Numbered from the stretch's first letter, positions 1 through 7,342 are shown. The stretch: DNA of 20,779 bases from JBEBGV01 sp040081265 (GCA_040081265.1 JBEBGV010000072.1:1-20779); one strand, 5' to 3'. The notes: generated by a model not told the origin, from the letters alone. A program made the numbers and translations.

Positions 1-1
1 C

Positions 2-391
2 CTGCCTGCCCCGTCGGCACAGGTGCCGGTCCGGACCGCCGCGCCCGCACGTGTTGACATCACGGCAACGAGCCGGCAGTGGCTCGACGCGTATCACCGG
101 CAGGATCGCGTGACCATGGAGTCGCTTGGGGCACCGTCGCTGACCATCAGCGATGAGCGGCTCGCCGACCAGCGCTTTCCGTTCGGGCTCGAGATCGCGC
201 GTGCCTTCGAAGACGAACAGCTGGAGCTGTCGGGCGACAGCGCCAAGTTCACGGCGAAGATGACCGAACGCGCCGCAACCGGCGCCGTCGTGTCGCGTGT
301 CGCCCAGACGTGGGTGCGGCGACAGGGGCAATGGCAGTTGCAGGAAGCCCGGATCGTGCACGACAGCCAGTCGCCCACCGTGCCCCGCTAA
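2..391 (+). CDS. C-terminal part of a protein with an NTF2/SnoaL-like domain (5' truncated)
   Basis: The reading frame is open to the left window edge with no stop, so the gene almost certainly begins upstream; a GTG at 23 is available but is preceded by in-frame Pro/Ala-rich codons that look like a linker. The visible protein has a helix with a W-x-x-A-Y pattern (SRQWLDAYHRQD), a central amphipathic stretch, then alternating beta strands ending in V-x-Q-T-W-V-R-R-x-G-Q-W-Q-L-Q-E-A-R-I-V. That order, helices followed by a curved sheet closing with W...W, is typical of NTF2-like (SnoaL/DUF4440) domains, which bind small ligands or serve as dimerisation modules. In Acidobacteriota such domains often close longer regulatory proteins, including kinases, but the partner domain lies outside the window. 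Family call is moderate; function unknown. Confidence 0.55.
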   Translation: MPAPSAQVPVRTAAPARVDITATSRQWLDAYHRQDRVTMESLGAPSLTISDERLADQRFPFGLEIARAFEDEQLELSGDSAKFTAKMTERAATGAVVSRVAQTWVRRQGQWQLQEARIVHDSQSPTVPR

Positions 392-522
392 GGGTCACTT
401 TACCCATCCAGTCACGGTCTTTCCGACGAAAGTCTCCCCTTCAGCGTCACGGCTTCACGCGACGACGTGTGCCTGCCTGATCGTTCACGGGCGTGCATCT
501 TGCCCTCGGATCAGCCACGCGC

Positions 523-981
523 ATGCGCCGAACCATCACGGCTCTCGTCATCCTGGCGGTCGTTGCCCTGGTCCACCCCGCACCGGCGGAAGAGAACCCG
601 CGCACTCCCGGGATTGGCCCCGTCACCACTGAAGCCACGCGCACCAGCGTCTTTGTCAGTCACAGCGGAACCGACGCCGCCGGCAAGGCATTCGTGGCCG
701 GCCTGCGCGGTGCGGTGAAGTCCTCGGCTCGCTACAGCCTGTCGGAGTCTGAGGCCGACGCGAGTGTGGTGCTCGTGGTGGTTTCGGTCAGCCCTGATGC
801 GAACCCGCGTGTGGCATCCGCTATCTCACTGGCCTACGTCGCCAACAACGAGTGGCGGTCACTCCTCGGCAGTGCTGCGCGTTTCGTGGGACGCGAACGC
901 GCCGAATCCATGGGCCGGTCCACTCTCGACGAGCTCACCGCAGTGCTGGCCGCGTATGACCCCACGGCGGTGCGGCAATAG
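523..981 (+). CDS. Small exported protein of unknown function
   Basis: I chose ATG at 523 because it gives a clean signal peptide: MRRT, then a hydrophobic run (ITALVILAVVALV), then a small-residue cleavage region (HPAPAEE). An in-frame GTG at 493 would add ten residues before it and spoil the signal. Neither start has a clear Shine-Dalgarno. The mature part (about 130 residues) has a Thr/Ser-rich beginning and a repeated beta-strand pattern (TSVFVSHS, ADASVVLVVVSVS). It shows resemblance to sequences where a short peptide is scored for solvent-exposed strands, but I do not recognise a family. It contains no cysteines, so no disulfides. Likely periplasmic or secreted. It sits 50 bp upstream of the J-domain gene, in the same direction, possibly co-transcribed. 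Confidence 0.6.
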   Translation: MRRTITALVILAVVALVHPAPAEENPRTPGIGPVTTEATRTSVFVSHSGTDAAGKAFVAGLRGAVKSSARYSLSESEADASVVLVVVSVSPDANPRVASAISLAYVANNEWRSLLGSAARFVGRERAESMGRSTLDELTAVLAAYDPTAVRQ

Positions 982-1032
982 CGTGCAGTAGTACGTCCTC
1001 AACCAGACTTCCGACCTGCCGATTCTGTAAGC

Positions 1033-1545
1033 ATGTCGCGATGGCGTGCATTTGTGGATGTCCTTGACGAGATACTCAACGACCGCGAGGCGGTAACCGC
1101 GCCTCCGGTCTCGGATGTGGTCTTCCGTGCGGCGGGGATCTCGAGTACTCCGATCTTCACGTTCACGCCGCACCGGACCAATCGGTTCTGGGCCTCCCCG
1201 GGACCCTTTCACACCGACACCGCGATCGAGTCCGATCGAGGGCAGGCCGCCGAAGTCCGGCGACCCCTGAAGGAGCAGCCGCGCGCGGGGGGAGAGCAAC
1301 CCCGCCCTTCACGCACGCTGAAGCCGGCCGAAGAGACCGCCCTCCAGACGCTCGTCCGCCTCGGAGGCGGGCTCGACCGCAGCTTCACGATGAGCGAGTT
1401 GCGCACCACGTTCCGCGCCCTTGCGCAGCGGTATCACCCCGACCGGCACCCCAACGCAAGCGACACCGAACGGATGCGCCTCGGCGCCACGTTCGCAGAA
1501 CTGACCGCCGCTTACGGCGTGCTCCACGACGTGACGGGGAATTAG
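1033..1545 (+). CDS. J-domain (DnaJ-like) protein
   Basis: A 170-residue protein with a J domain at its C-terminus (about residues 118-165). The diagnostic HPD tripeptide is at 135-137 in the context AQRYHPDRHPN, between helix II (SELRTTFRALAQRY) and helix III (ERMRLGATFAELTAAYGVL). J domains stimulate the ATPase of a DnaK-type Hsp70. Here the domain is C-terminal rather than N-terminal, and the first 115 residues (an amphipathic start, a Pro/Phe-rich middle, an Arg/Pro-rich linker) are not recognisable, so this is a class III type J protein whose client or partner is unknown. No dnaK or grpE lies in the window. ATG at 1033 has no strong ribosome site. The gene ends directly at a repeat/hairpin block. 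Confidence 0.75.
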   Translation: MSRWRAFVDVLDEILNDREAVTAPPVSDVVFRAAGISSTPIFTFTPHRTNRFWASPGPFHTDTAIESDRGQAAEVRRPLKEQPRAGGEQPRPSRTLKPAEETALQTLVRLGGGLDRSFTMSELRTTFRALAQRYHPDRHPNASDTERMRLGATFAELTAAYGVLHDVTGN

Positions 1546-1630
1546 TTGGTAGTGAGTAGTGGGTAGTGGGTAGTGGGTAACTACCCACCACTCACCACTC
1601 ACCACCCACTACTCACCACCCACTACACTT
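1546..1630. repeat. Tandem GTAGTGG-type repeat block with inverted arms (intergenic hairpin)
   Basis: Directly after the J-protein stop the + strand runs through several copies of a GTAGTGG/GTGAGTAGT heptamer-like unit, then switches to its complement (CCACTCA, CCACCCACTAC). The arms meet at about 1573-1588, where GTGGGTA and TACCCAC are separated by 2 bases. The whole block can fold as a long imperfect hairpin and may end transcription of the J-protein gene. There is no T-run. Confidence 0.7.
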
Positions 1631-1637
1631 AGCAGCG

Positions 1638-2216
1638 ATGTTTTCCATCGCCCTGCTCCTGTTCATCGTCCTGGATCCGTTCGGGAACCTGGTCACGCTG
1701 AACACGATGCTGCGGGCGGTTGAGCCCGCGCGCCGACGGCGCATCATCGTCCGCGAGAGCATCATCGCGCTCCTGATCCTGTTGCTGTTCGTGGTGGCGG
1801 GTGCCGCCATCCTCAGAGCACTCGGACTGCAGTCCTACACGCTGGGTATTTCCGGCGGGATCGTGCTGTTCATGATCGCGCTCGGCATGGTGTTCCCCGC
1901 CAGGCGCGCCTTCGAGGATGACACGCTGAGTGATCCGCTCGTGGTCCCGATCGCGATGCCGCTGATTGCCGGCCCCGGCGCGATTTCAATGGTGATCCTG
2001 CTCGGGCAGACGTCATCGCTGCTGACCGTGGCCACGGCGGTGGTGATGGCCTGGCTGCCGACGGCGATCGTGCTGGCCGTGTCCACATGGGTGTTCAAGT
2101 GGCTTGGTCCGCGCGGCGCTCAGGCGCTCGAGCGGCTGATGGGAATCCTGCTGGTGATGCTGTCAGTCCAGATGATCCTGGACGGGCTGGGCCTGTATCT
2201 GAGTAGTCGGCAGTAG
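1638..2216 (+). CDS. MarC-family integral membrane protein
   Basis: At 192 residues this matches the usual length of the MarC/YhgN (UPF0056) family. The first helix ends with the family signature D-P-F-G-N (residues 13-17), and the second half carries the other hallmark, DPLVVPIAMPLIAGPGAIS (about 98-116). Six hydrophobic segments are visible, with a basic loop (EPARRRRIIVRES) after the first, which places that loop in the cytoplasm. The family sits in the inner membrane; its transport substrate is not established, and the historical link to multiple antibiotic resistance was not upheld. Start ATG at 1638 follows the repeat block with only seven bases between and no clear ribosome site, so its leader includes or abuts the hairpin. 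The gene is convergent with the dehydrogenase at 2313-3692. Confidence 0.9.
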   Translation: MFSIALLLFIVLDPFGNLVTLNTMLRAVEPARRRRIIVRESIIALLILLLFVVAGAAILRALGLQSYTLGISGGIVLFMIALGMVFPARRAFEDDTLSDPLVVPIAMPLIAGPGAISMVILLGQTSSLLTVATAVVMAWLPTAIVLAVSTWVFKWLGPRGAQALERLMGILLVMLSVQMILDGLGLYLSSRQ

Positions 2217-2221
2217 ACGGG

Positions 2222-2277
2222 TAAGCGGTAGGCGGTAGGCGGTAGGCAGTGACGAGGCGGGTCCTCTCGGACCCGCC
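2222..2277. terminator. GGTAGGC tandem repeat and perfect 9-bp hairpin between convergent genes
   Basis: Three close copies of GGTAGGC (about 2227-2247) are followed by GGCGGGTCC (2256-2264), a TCTC loop, and GGACCCGCC (2269-2277), a perfect 9-bp stem. It sits between the ends of the MarC gene and the minus-strand dehydrogenase and could stop transcription from both sides. There is no T-tract on either strand, so an intrinsic terminator is plausible rather than certain. Confidence 0.6.
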
Positions 2278-2312
2278 CTACTAACAACCAACAACTAGTA
2301 ACCAGCAACCAG

Positions 2313-3692
2313 CTACCTCGCCGTCACCTTCCAGATCCGGTTGCCGGTGTCGTCTGACACGAGCAGCCCGCCATCAGGCGAGGTGACGACGCCGACCGGA
2401 CGTCCCCACGTAGTGATCGGTCCGCCATTTGACCCGTCGCTGGCGAGGAACCCACCGAGGAAGTCTTCAATCGGCCCAGGCCGGCCGTTGACCATCGGGA
2501 AGAACACCACCTTGTAGCCGGCGGCCACCGAGCGGTTCCATGACCCGTGCAGCGCGACGAATCCTCCGTTGCGATAGCGTTCGGGGAATCGTGTGCCGGT
2601 GTAGAACGTGATGCCCAGTGCGGCCGAGTGCGACGGAAAGAGCACGTCGGGAACAATCGCCCGCCTGACGAGATCGGGCTGCGACCCCACGTAGCGCGGG
2701 TCGTAGTTCTGCCCGATGTAGGAGTAGGGCCAGCCGTAGAAGCCGCCCTCCTTCAGCGAAGTCGCATAGTCGGGCACCAGGTTGTCGCCCAGATTGTCGC
2801 GTTCGTTCATCGCCGTCCAGACGATGTCGGTGCCGGGCTGGAGGGCGAGGCCGACGGGATTGCGGATACCCGACGCGTACACGCGGTAGCCGGTGCCATC
2901 CGGGTTGAACTCGAGGATCGCTGCGCGCCGGCAGTCTTCGCCGGCGTCGTTATTGGACTGCGAACCAACCGCCACATACATCTTGGTGCCCGCGCGGTTG
3001 AAGACGATATTGCGCGTGGAGTGTCCGCCCACGGGCAGGTCCATCAGCTTTTCTGGCTCGCCCTGCGCCTGCAGGTCACCGCTGGTGTAGCGGTAGCGAA
3101 CGATCGAACCGGTGTTGCCGACATAGAGATAGCCACCGTTGAAGGCCATGCCGAATGGCGCGCCCAGTGTGCCGGTGCCGCGCTGCACGAAGGCTGGCGG
3201 CGCAGCACACGCCGGCGCGTTGGCGCCGAGGACGGCGGGTGGCGGCGGAGCGGCAGGGGGGCCTGCGGCGCGCCCGGCCCCACCGCCGCGGGGAGCCGGT
3301 GGGGCTCCCTGGGCATAGGTGCCGCGCATCTCGAAGGTGCCGTCGTTGTTGGTGTCGCGCAGGACGGTGATCGCGTTGGTGGTCGGCGAGCTGATGAAGA
3401 GGTCGCCGTTGGGCGCGTACACCATCATGCGTGGCGCCTGCACGTCGGCGTAGGCGGTGACGGTGAAGCCGGCCGGCACCTGTGGCATCGCGCCGCTCGG
3501 GCGTTCGACGACGCGACTGGGTTTCGGGCTGGCCTGCGCGGGCGCCGGCAGCGTGCTGGCCTGGGGCTGTGGGACTGTGGACGTTTGCTGCGCCGGAAGG
3601 CTGACCGCGAGCAGGGTAACGGCCGCGCACGCGACGACGCCAGCGAGGCGCCGACCCCAGCGGTTCGAGGTCACCGGTGTGGCTGCATTCAT
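2313..3692 (-). CDS. Exported PQQ-dependent sugar (sorbosone-type) dehydrogenase
   Basis: Start ATG at 3692 is chosen because GGAG lies 8 bases upstream and the protein then opens with a signal peptide (MNAATPVTSNRWGRR, hydrophobic AGVVACAAVTLLAVSLPA, AQQ); the longer in-frame extension lacks this. The 459-residue protein has a Pro/Ala linker, then a six-bladed propeller typical of soluble glucose/sorbosone dehydrogenases (GSDH/SNDH). Hallmarks are FTVTAYADVQAPR, GYLYVGNTGSIVRY, HSTRNIVFNRAGTKMYVAVGS, ASGIRNPVGLALQPGT, a WTAMNERDNLGDNLVPDY block, and SWNRSVAAGYKVV near the end. These enzymes oxidise aldoses or sorbosone in the periplasm with PQQ. A Gly/Pro/Ala-rich loop of about 30 residues (near residues 130-160) is inserted after the first blade. 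No PQQ biosynthesis genes are in the window. The exact sugar cannot be told. Confidence 0.85.
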   Translation of the reverse strand: MNAATPVTSNRWGRRLAGVVACAAVTLLAVSLPAQQTSTVPQPQASTLPAPAQASPKPSRVVERPSGAMPQVPAGFTVTAYADVQAPRMMVYAPNGDLFISSPTTNAITVLRDTNNDGTFEMRGTYAQGAPPAPRGGGAGRAAGPPAAPPPPAVLGANAPACAAPPAFVQRGTGTLGAPFGMAFNGGYLYVGNTGSIVRYRYTSGDLQAQGEPEKLMDLPVGGHSTRNIVFNRAGTKMYVAVGSQSNNDAGEDCRRAAILEFNPDGTGYRVYASGIRNPVGLALQPGTDIVWTAMNERDNLGDNLVPDYATSLKEGGFYGWPYSYIGQNYDPRYVGSQPDLVRRAIVPDVLFPSHSAALGITFYTGTRFPERYRNGGFVALHGSWNRSVAAGYKVVFFPMVNGRPGPIEDFLGGFLASDGSNGGPITTWGRPVGVVTSPDGGLLVSDDTGNRIWKVTAR

Positions 3693-3828
3693 CTGTTTGA
3701 CTCCATGAAAACGGGGGGCATTGATAGTACCGATCAGAGGTCGGTGTGGCAATCAGTGGTCCACTCGGGTTCGGGCTTTTGCCCTCCACTGGCCCATCTG
3801 GTCCCCGGCTCGGGTTAAAGTAGCAGCA

Positions 3829-5364
3829 ATGAACGTCTATCTGATTAATCCCAGCCATGTGTCGTTTGGAATCGGCGTCATCACGCCGCGCTGGCTGTAT
3901 GTGCTTGGTTCGGCCACTCCGGCCTCGTATGGTGAGCCGAAGCTGGTTGACGAAACCCTGGAATTTTTCGACCCCTCGGTGATCAAAGCCGGAGATGTGG
4001 TCGGCATCGGTGTCCACACGGGCAACGCCCTGCGTGGCTACGAGCTCGGCAACGCCGCGCGGGCAGCGGGTGCCTATGTCGTCTACGGCGGCATTCACGC
4101 GACGCTCTATCCTGATGAGGCGCGCGATCTCGGTGCTGCACACGCGGTGGTCACCGGCGACGGTGAACTGGCGTGGCCGATGGCCCTGCGCGACTGCGCG
4201 GCCGGCAAACCGCAGCCGCACTATGACGGCGGACGCGTGGACGGGGACACCTTCCTCCCCGGTCGGTGGGATCTGCTCCCCGAGGGCCGTTACATGTGGG
4301 CGTCGGTGCAGACCGTTCGTGGCTGCCCCAAGCATTGTTCGTTCTGCTCGGTGTGGCGAACCGATGGTCAGCAGCCGCGCACACGCCACGTCGAGCGCGT
4401 GCTCGAGGAAATCGTCCAGCTTCGGCGCCGAGGCTTCCGTTTCATCGCGCTGGCCGACGATAATTTCTATCCCGTCCCGCTCGAGGACTTGCGCATGGCC
4501 GATCGCCGCGCCGACAAGTCGCGTCTGCACGAACTGCAGGAGATCCGCGCCGAGCGGTTCGAGCTGATGGAAGGCCTTGCCAAGCTCCCGTCCGATACCG
4601 TGTTCTTCACCCAGATCACGATGGAAGCGGCTGAGGATCCTGAATTCCTCGACGCCATGCGCCGCGCCAACATCAAGGGTGCCCTCGTTGGTGTCGAGGC
4701 GGTCACACCCGAAGGCCTGAAGGACGTCTACAAGGGCTTCAACGCGAGCGGCGATGCGCTGGTCGAAAAGCTGCAGCAGTTCCGCAAGCACGGCGTGCAC
4801 GTGCTCGGGTCGTTCATCTTCGGGTTGCCGAGCGATCGCGACAGCACGTTTGACGCCACGCTCTCGGTGGCCGAGCGCGCCGGCCTGACGTTCGCGCAGT
4901 TCGTGATGCTGACGCCGTTTCCCGGCACCCTGGACTTTGCCGACTGGGAAAAGTCACTTGGCGAGGAACCCCCGCGCGTGGGCGGCATTCCCGTCTCGCG
5001 TCACTGGTTGATCCCGCAGGCGATTCGTCCCAAGGTCTACATGGAACATCCGGCGATGGGGCCCGATCAGATCCGGAAGCGGACCCAGGATGTGTGGGAC
5101 AGCTTCTATTCCTTCCCGAGTATCTGGAAGCGGTCACAGGGCGCCGTGAAGTCGATCAAGGCGCGCGTGATGTTCGTCATGATCTCGAAGCTCTACCGGC
5201 AGATGTACGCCAACACCGGCATCGCCACCGACAGCGCGCGCGTGAACCGCTCGGCGCAGTGGGCGCGCCTGATGGCCAAGCCCCTGCGACTGATGTTTGT
5301 GGGAAAGCCCATGCCTGATCTGCAGGTCCCTGTGACAGGGATGCGCAGCACGCCGGCTGCGTAG
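3829..5364 (+). CDS. B12-binding radical SAM protein
   Basis: The 511-residue protein has an N-terminal Rossmann-like cobalamin-binding region (MNVYLINPSH..., with VVGIGVHTGNALRGYELGNAARAAGAYVVYGGIHATLYPDEA), then the radical SAM cluster C166-x3-C170-x2-C173 in GCPKHCSFCSVW. Further core features are ALADDNFY, the GALVGVEAVTPEGLKDVYKGF segment, and HVLGSFIFGLPSD. The last 110 residues contain FPGTLDFADWE and a basic C-terminal helical part, as in the BchE/HpnJ-like class. Such enzymes use a [4Fe-4S] cluster and S-adenosylmethionine, often with cobalamin, for methylation or ring and chain rearrangement. The cobalamin contact histidine is not in a classical D-x-H-x-x-G form, so cobalamin use is inferred. 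ATG 3829 is favoured over upstream codons because the conserved fold begins there. It diverges from the dehydrogenase across 136 bases; the neighbours do not reveal its substrate. Confidence 0.85.
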   Translation: MNVYLINPSHVSFGIGVITPRWLYVLGSATPASYGEPKLVDETLEFFDPSVIKAGDVVGIGVHTGNALRGYELGNAARAAGAYVVYGGIHATLYPDEARDLGAAHAVVTGDGELAWPMALRDCAAGKPQPHYDGGRVDGDTFLPGRWDLLPEGRYMWASVQTVRGCPKHCSFCSVWRTDGQQPRTRHVERVLEEIVQLRRRGFRFIALADDNFYPVPLEDLRMADRRADKSRLHELQEIRAERFELMEGLAKLPSDTVFFTQITMEAAEDPEFLDAMRRANIKGALVGVEAVTPEGLKDVYKGFNASGDALVEKLQQFRKHGVHVLGSFIFGLPSDRDSTFDATLSVAERAGLTFAQFVMLTPFPGTLDFADWEKSLGEEPPRVGGIPVSRHWLIPQAIRPKVYMEHPAMGPDQIRKRTQDVWDSFYSFPSIWKRSQGAVKSIKARVMFVMISKLYRQMYANTGIATDSARVNRSAQWARLMAKPLRLMFVGKPMPDLQVPVTGMRSTPAA

Positions 5365-5387
5365 TCCCAGCGGTCACCTGCGTTGAT

Positions 5388-5435
5388 GTAGGGCGCCCCT
5401 TCACGGGGCGCCTGGGGGGCCGTAAAGGCCCCTAC
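5388..5435. terminator. Double hairpin between convergent genes
   Basis: GGCGCCCC (5392-5399) pairs with GGGGCGCC (5405-5412) across a 5-base loop, followed by GGGGCC (5416-5421) with GGCCCC (5427-5432). The outer ends GTAGGG and CCCTAC can pair as well, so the block may form a three-way cruciform. It lies after the radical SAM stop and its right edge overlaps the stop codon (5432-5434) of the minus-strand SEC-C gene. Probably a bidirectional terminator or a dispersed palindromic element. Confidence 0.65.
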
Positions 5436-5680
5436 GGTACCTCGACGCCGTTAGCGTCGTGATAGTGACCGTGGGCCGGGTCCCAGACACGGGTGCCGCT
5501 CGAGGCGCCCTCTCCTGTGAAGGTCACCACAGCAGCGGCCACGGCGGCCACCATGGCTGCACCCACGATCATGACCAGCACCCGGCCGCGCGCCTTGCCG
5601 GTCTCCTTCGACTCGTGGCACTTCTTGTATTTCTTCCCGCTGCCGCAGTGGCAGAGGTCGTTGCGTCCTGGCTTGGCCAT
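5432..5680 (-). CDS. SEC-C zinc-motif small membrane protein
   Basis: The 82-residue protein begins MAKPGRNDLCHCGSGKKYKKCH, a complete SEC-C motif (C-x-C...C-H type, residues 10-22), the zinc-binding tail best known from the SecA C-terminus, where it contacts SecB and ribosomes. A basic stretch and one transmembrane helix follow (about residues 34-54, VLVMIVGAAMVAAVAAAVVTF), then a short extracytoplasmic tail with HGHYHDANG. The motif is therefore expected on the cytoplasmic face, N-in. The start has an excellent ribosome site: GGAGGAG lies 7-8 bases upstream of ATG. Free-standing SEC-C proteins with one helix recur in Acidobacteriota, but their partner is unknown. It diverges from the PD40 gene across 121 bases. 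Confidence 0.8.
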   Translation of the reverse strand: MAKPGRNDLCHCGSGKKYKKCHESKETGKARGRVLVMIVGAAMVAAVAAAVVTFTGEGASSGTRVWDPAHGHYHDANGVEVP

Positions 5681-5801
5681 GCTGATCTCCTCCGGCGGCT
5701 GGACTCTACCTCACCGGTCTGCTCGTTGACCAGTCATTACAACGGCGTCGGTTAGCACTTCCGCCTCCATTTGACGCCTTTCCTTACACAGGAGGGGTTT
5801 C

Positions 5802-6740
5802 ATGAGACTGGTCTCGAAAAGGGCCGCTGCCGGCGTGATGGCCGTGGCGGCGGTGATTGTGTGTGCGGCCGGAGTCTGGGCGGTCGAGTTCGATAACTGG
5901 CGGGTGGTGCGCAACGTAGCCGCGCTGGCGCCCGGCGCGAATGCGGCACTCAACACGCCGGCCAACGAGGGCTGTCCCGCGATCTCACGCGACGGCTTGT
6001 CGATGTTCCTGGCCTCCAACCGTGACGGGACGCTGGACGTCTGGCGCACCCGCCGCGAGTCGGCCGCGCAACCCTGGGGCGCACCCGAAAAGCTCCCGGT
6101 GGCCATCAACAAGCCCGACTCCAACGAGTTCTGCCCGACCCCGCTCAGCGACGGGCAGTCGCTCCTCTTCGTCAGCAACAAGGCCGGCGGCTGCGGCGCC
6201 GGTGACATCTACATTACCAGCGAGTATTTCGGCCTCGGCTGGACCGAACCTGTTCACCTGCCGTGCACCGTGAACAGCGCCGGCGACGAAGCCAGCCCTT
6301 TCCTGGTCGACTACGACGATGGAACGGTGGAGTTGTATTTCTCCAGTACGCGCGCGGGCGGCTTCTCAACCGCTGCGCCAGACACCGACGCCGACATCTA
6401 CTACACCACGCTGCGTCGGGATCGTTCCTTCGGTGCGGTGCTGCTCGTGCCGAATGTCAACACGGCGTCCAACGACGTTCGGCCAAACGTGCGCAGGGAC
6501 GGTCTCGAGATCTTCTTCGACTCCGACCGTCCCGGCTCACGCAGCCTCGACGTCTGGTCGGCGACGCGCAACACACCCGCGCAGGAATGGCGGCAGCCGG
6601 TGCCGGTGGAAGCTGTCAACAGCGACGGCGCTGAAACGCGGCCGTTCCTGTCGGCCGACGGCACGCAGCTCTACTTCGGCACGACGCGCGAGGGCCAGCA
6701 GGACCTCTGGGTCGCCACCCGGCCAGTGACCGCTCGGTAG
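5802..6740 (+). CDS. Exported PD40/WD40-like beta-propeller protein
   Basis: ATG at 5802 has a strong ribosome site (AGGAGG, 6 bases upstream) and gives a signal peptide (MRLVSKRAAAG, hydrophobic VMAVAAVIVCAAGVWA). The remaining 280 or so residues hold five PD40-type repeats of the TolB/OmpA-associated kind: CPAISRDGLSMFLASNRDG.LDVWR; FCPTPLSDGQSLLFVSNKAG..DIYI; ASPFLVDYDDGTVELYFSSTRAGG..DIYYT; VRPNVRRDGLEIFFDSDRPG..DVWSA; TRPFLSADGTQLYFGTTREG..DLWVA. These are blades of a propeller likely acting in the periplasm in binding proteins or carbohydrates. No catalytic residues stand out and no OmpA domain is present. The gene converges on the sigma factor gene with a perfect hairpin in between. 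Confidence 0.85.
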   Translation: MRLVSKRAAAGVMAVAAVIVCAAGVWAVEFDNWRVVRNVAALAPGANAALNTPANEGCPAISRDGLSMFLASNRDGTLDVWRTRRESAAQPWGAPEKLPVAINKPDSNEFCPTPLSDGQSLLFVSNKAGGCGAGDIYITSEYFGLGWTEPVHLPCTVNSAGDEASPFLVDYDDGTVELYFSSTRAGGFSTAAPDTDADIYYTTLRRDRSFGAVLLVPNVNTASNDVRPNVRRDGLEIFFDSDRPGSRSLDVWSATRNTPAQEWRQPVPVEAVNSDGAETRPFLSADGTQLYFGTTREGQQDLWVATRPVTAR

Positions 6741-6751
6741 CGTCCGCCAGC

Positions 6752-6776
6752 CGCACGTCAGACCGGCTGACGTGCG
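6752..6776. terminator. Perfect 10-bp hairpin between convergent genes
   Basis: CGCACGTCAG (6752-6761), loop ACCGG, CTGACGTGCG (6767-6776). It follows the PD40 stop by 11 bases and covers the last codons and stop (6758-6760) of the minus-strand sigma factor gene, so part of the hairpin is also coding. No T-run follows on either strand. Confidence 0.65.
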
Positions 6777-7342
6777 AGCTCGCGGGATAGCCAGGCGCGC
6801 GCGAGGCCCCAGTCTCGTCGCACCGTGCCCACGGACACGTCGAGGACGTGCGCGATCTCCTCGAGGCTCAGGCCGCCAAAGAACCGCAGCTCGACGACGC
6901 GAGCCTTGCGCGGGTCGAACGTGGCAAACGCCTCGAGGGCATCGTCCAAGGCCACGAGATCGGGCGCACGTCCGACGACCGGCACGTCCTCGGCATGTGA
7001 GAGCGAGACCTGGACATTGCCGCCGCCGCGGCGGAGTCGGCCTCGTTTGCGAGCGTGATCCACCAGCACTCCGCGCATGATGCAGGCGGCCATCGCGAAG
7101 AAGTGCGCGCGGTTCTGCCAGTTGGCGTCGGTCCACGCGACCAGGCGGACATAGGCTTCGTTGACCAGCGCCGTCGGCTGCAACACGTGGCCTTGTCGCT
7201 CCCCCGCCATGTAGTGCACGGCGAGGCGATGCAGTTCGCGCTGGACCAGCGGCGTCAGGGCCTCGAGGGCCCGCGCGTCTCCTTCGGTCCACGCCCGCAG
7301 GAGGTGCGTGATCTGTGAGGGCGCGCTAGAATCACCAACCAT
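6758..7342 (-). CDS. ECF-type RNA polymerase sigma factor (TIGR02999/Sig-70_X6-like)
   Basis: The 194-residue protein has the order of an ECF sigma factor. Region 2 (ITHLLRAWTEGDARALEAL to the block ALVNEAYVRLV, NRAHFFAMAACIMRGVLVDHARKRGRLRRGG) is followed by a linker and region 4 (ALEAFATFDPRKARVVELRFFGGLSLEEIAHVLDVSVGTVRRDWGLARAWL), with its helix-turn-helix at the end. The combination of F-F-A-M/A-A-x-x-M-R-x-x-L-V-D-H-A-R and RDW-x-x-A-R-A-W-L is the signature of the Sig-70_X6 group seen in Acidobacteriota and Planctomycetota, where it commonly sits beside Ser/Thr kinases. Start ATG 7342 suits the family's length; a start at 7396 would overlap the kinase gene by 42 bases. No anti-sigma gene is present, fitting control by phosphorylation from the adjacent kinase (inferred). 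Confidence 0.9.
   Translation of the reverse strand: MVGDSSAPSQITHLLRAWTEGDARALEALTPLVQRELHRLAVHYMAGERQGHVLQPTALVNEAYVRLVAWTDANWQNRAHFFAMAACIMRGVLVDHARKRGRLRRGGGNVQVSLSHAEDVPVVGRAPDLVALDDALEAFATFDPRKARVVELRFFGGLSLEEIAHVLDVSVGTVRRDWGLARAWLSRELARQPV

Noticed and set aside
859..1299. 146-residue minus-strand open frame opposite the exported protein and J-protein genes
   Set aside because: Arg/Gly-rich shadow translation in GC-rich DNA without a ribosome site; overlaps two better supported genes.
2547..3818. 423-residue plus-strand open frame opposite the dehydrogenase
   Set aside because: The opposite strand has a clear enzyme fold, signal peptide and ribosome site; this frame is a Val/Gly/Arg-rich mirror with no domain.
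3076..4800. 574-residue minus-strand open frame across the dehydrogenase 5' end and the radical SAM gene
   Set aside because: It crosses two real genes and their promoter region and shows Arg-rich compositional translation only.
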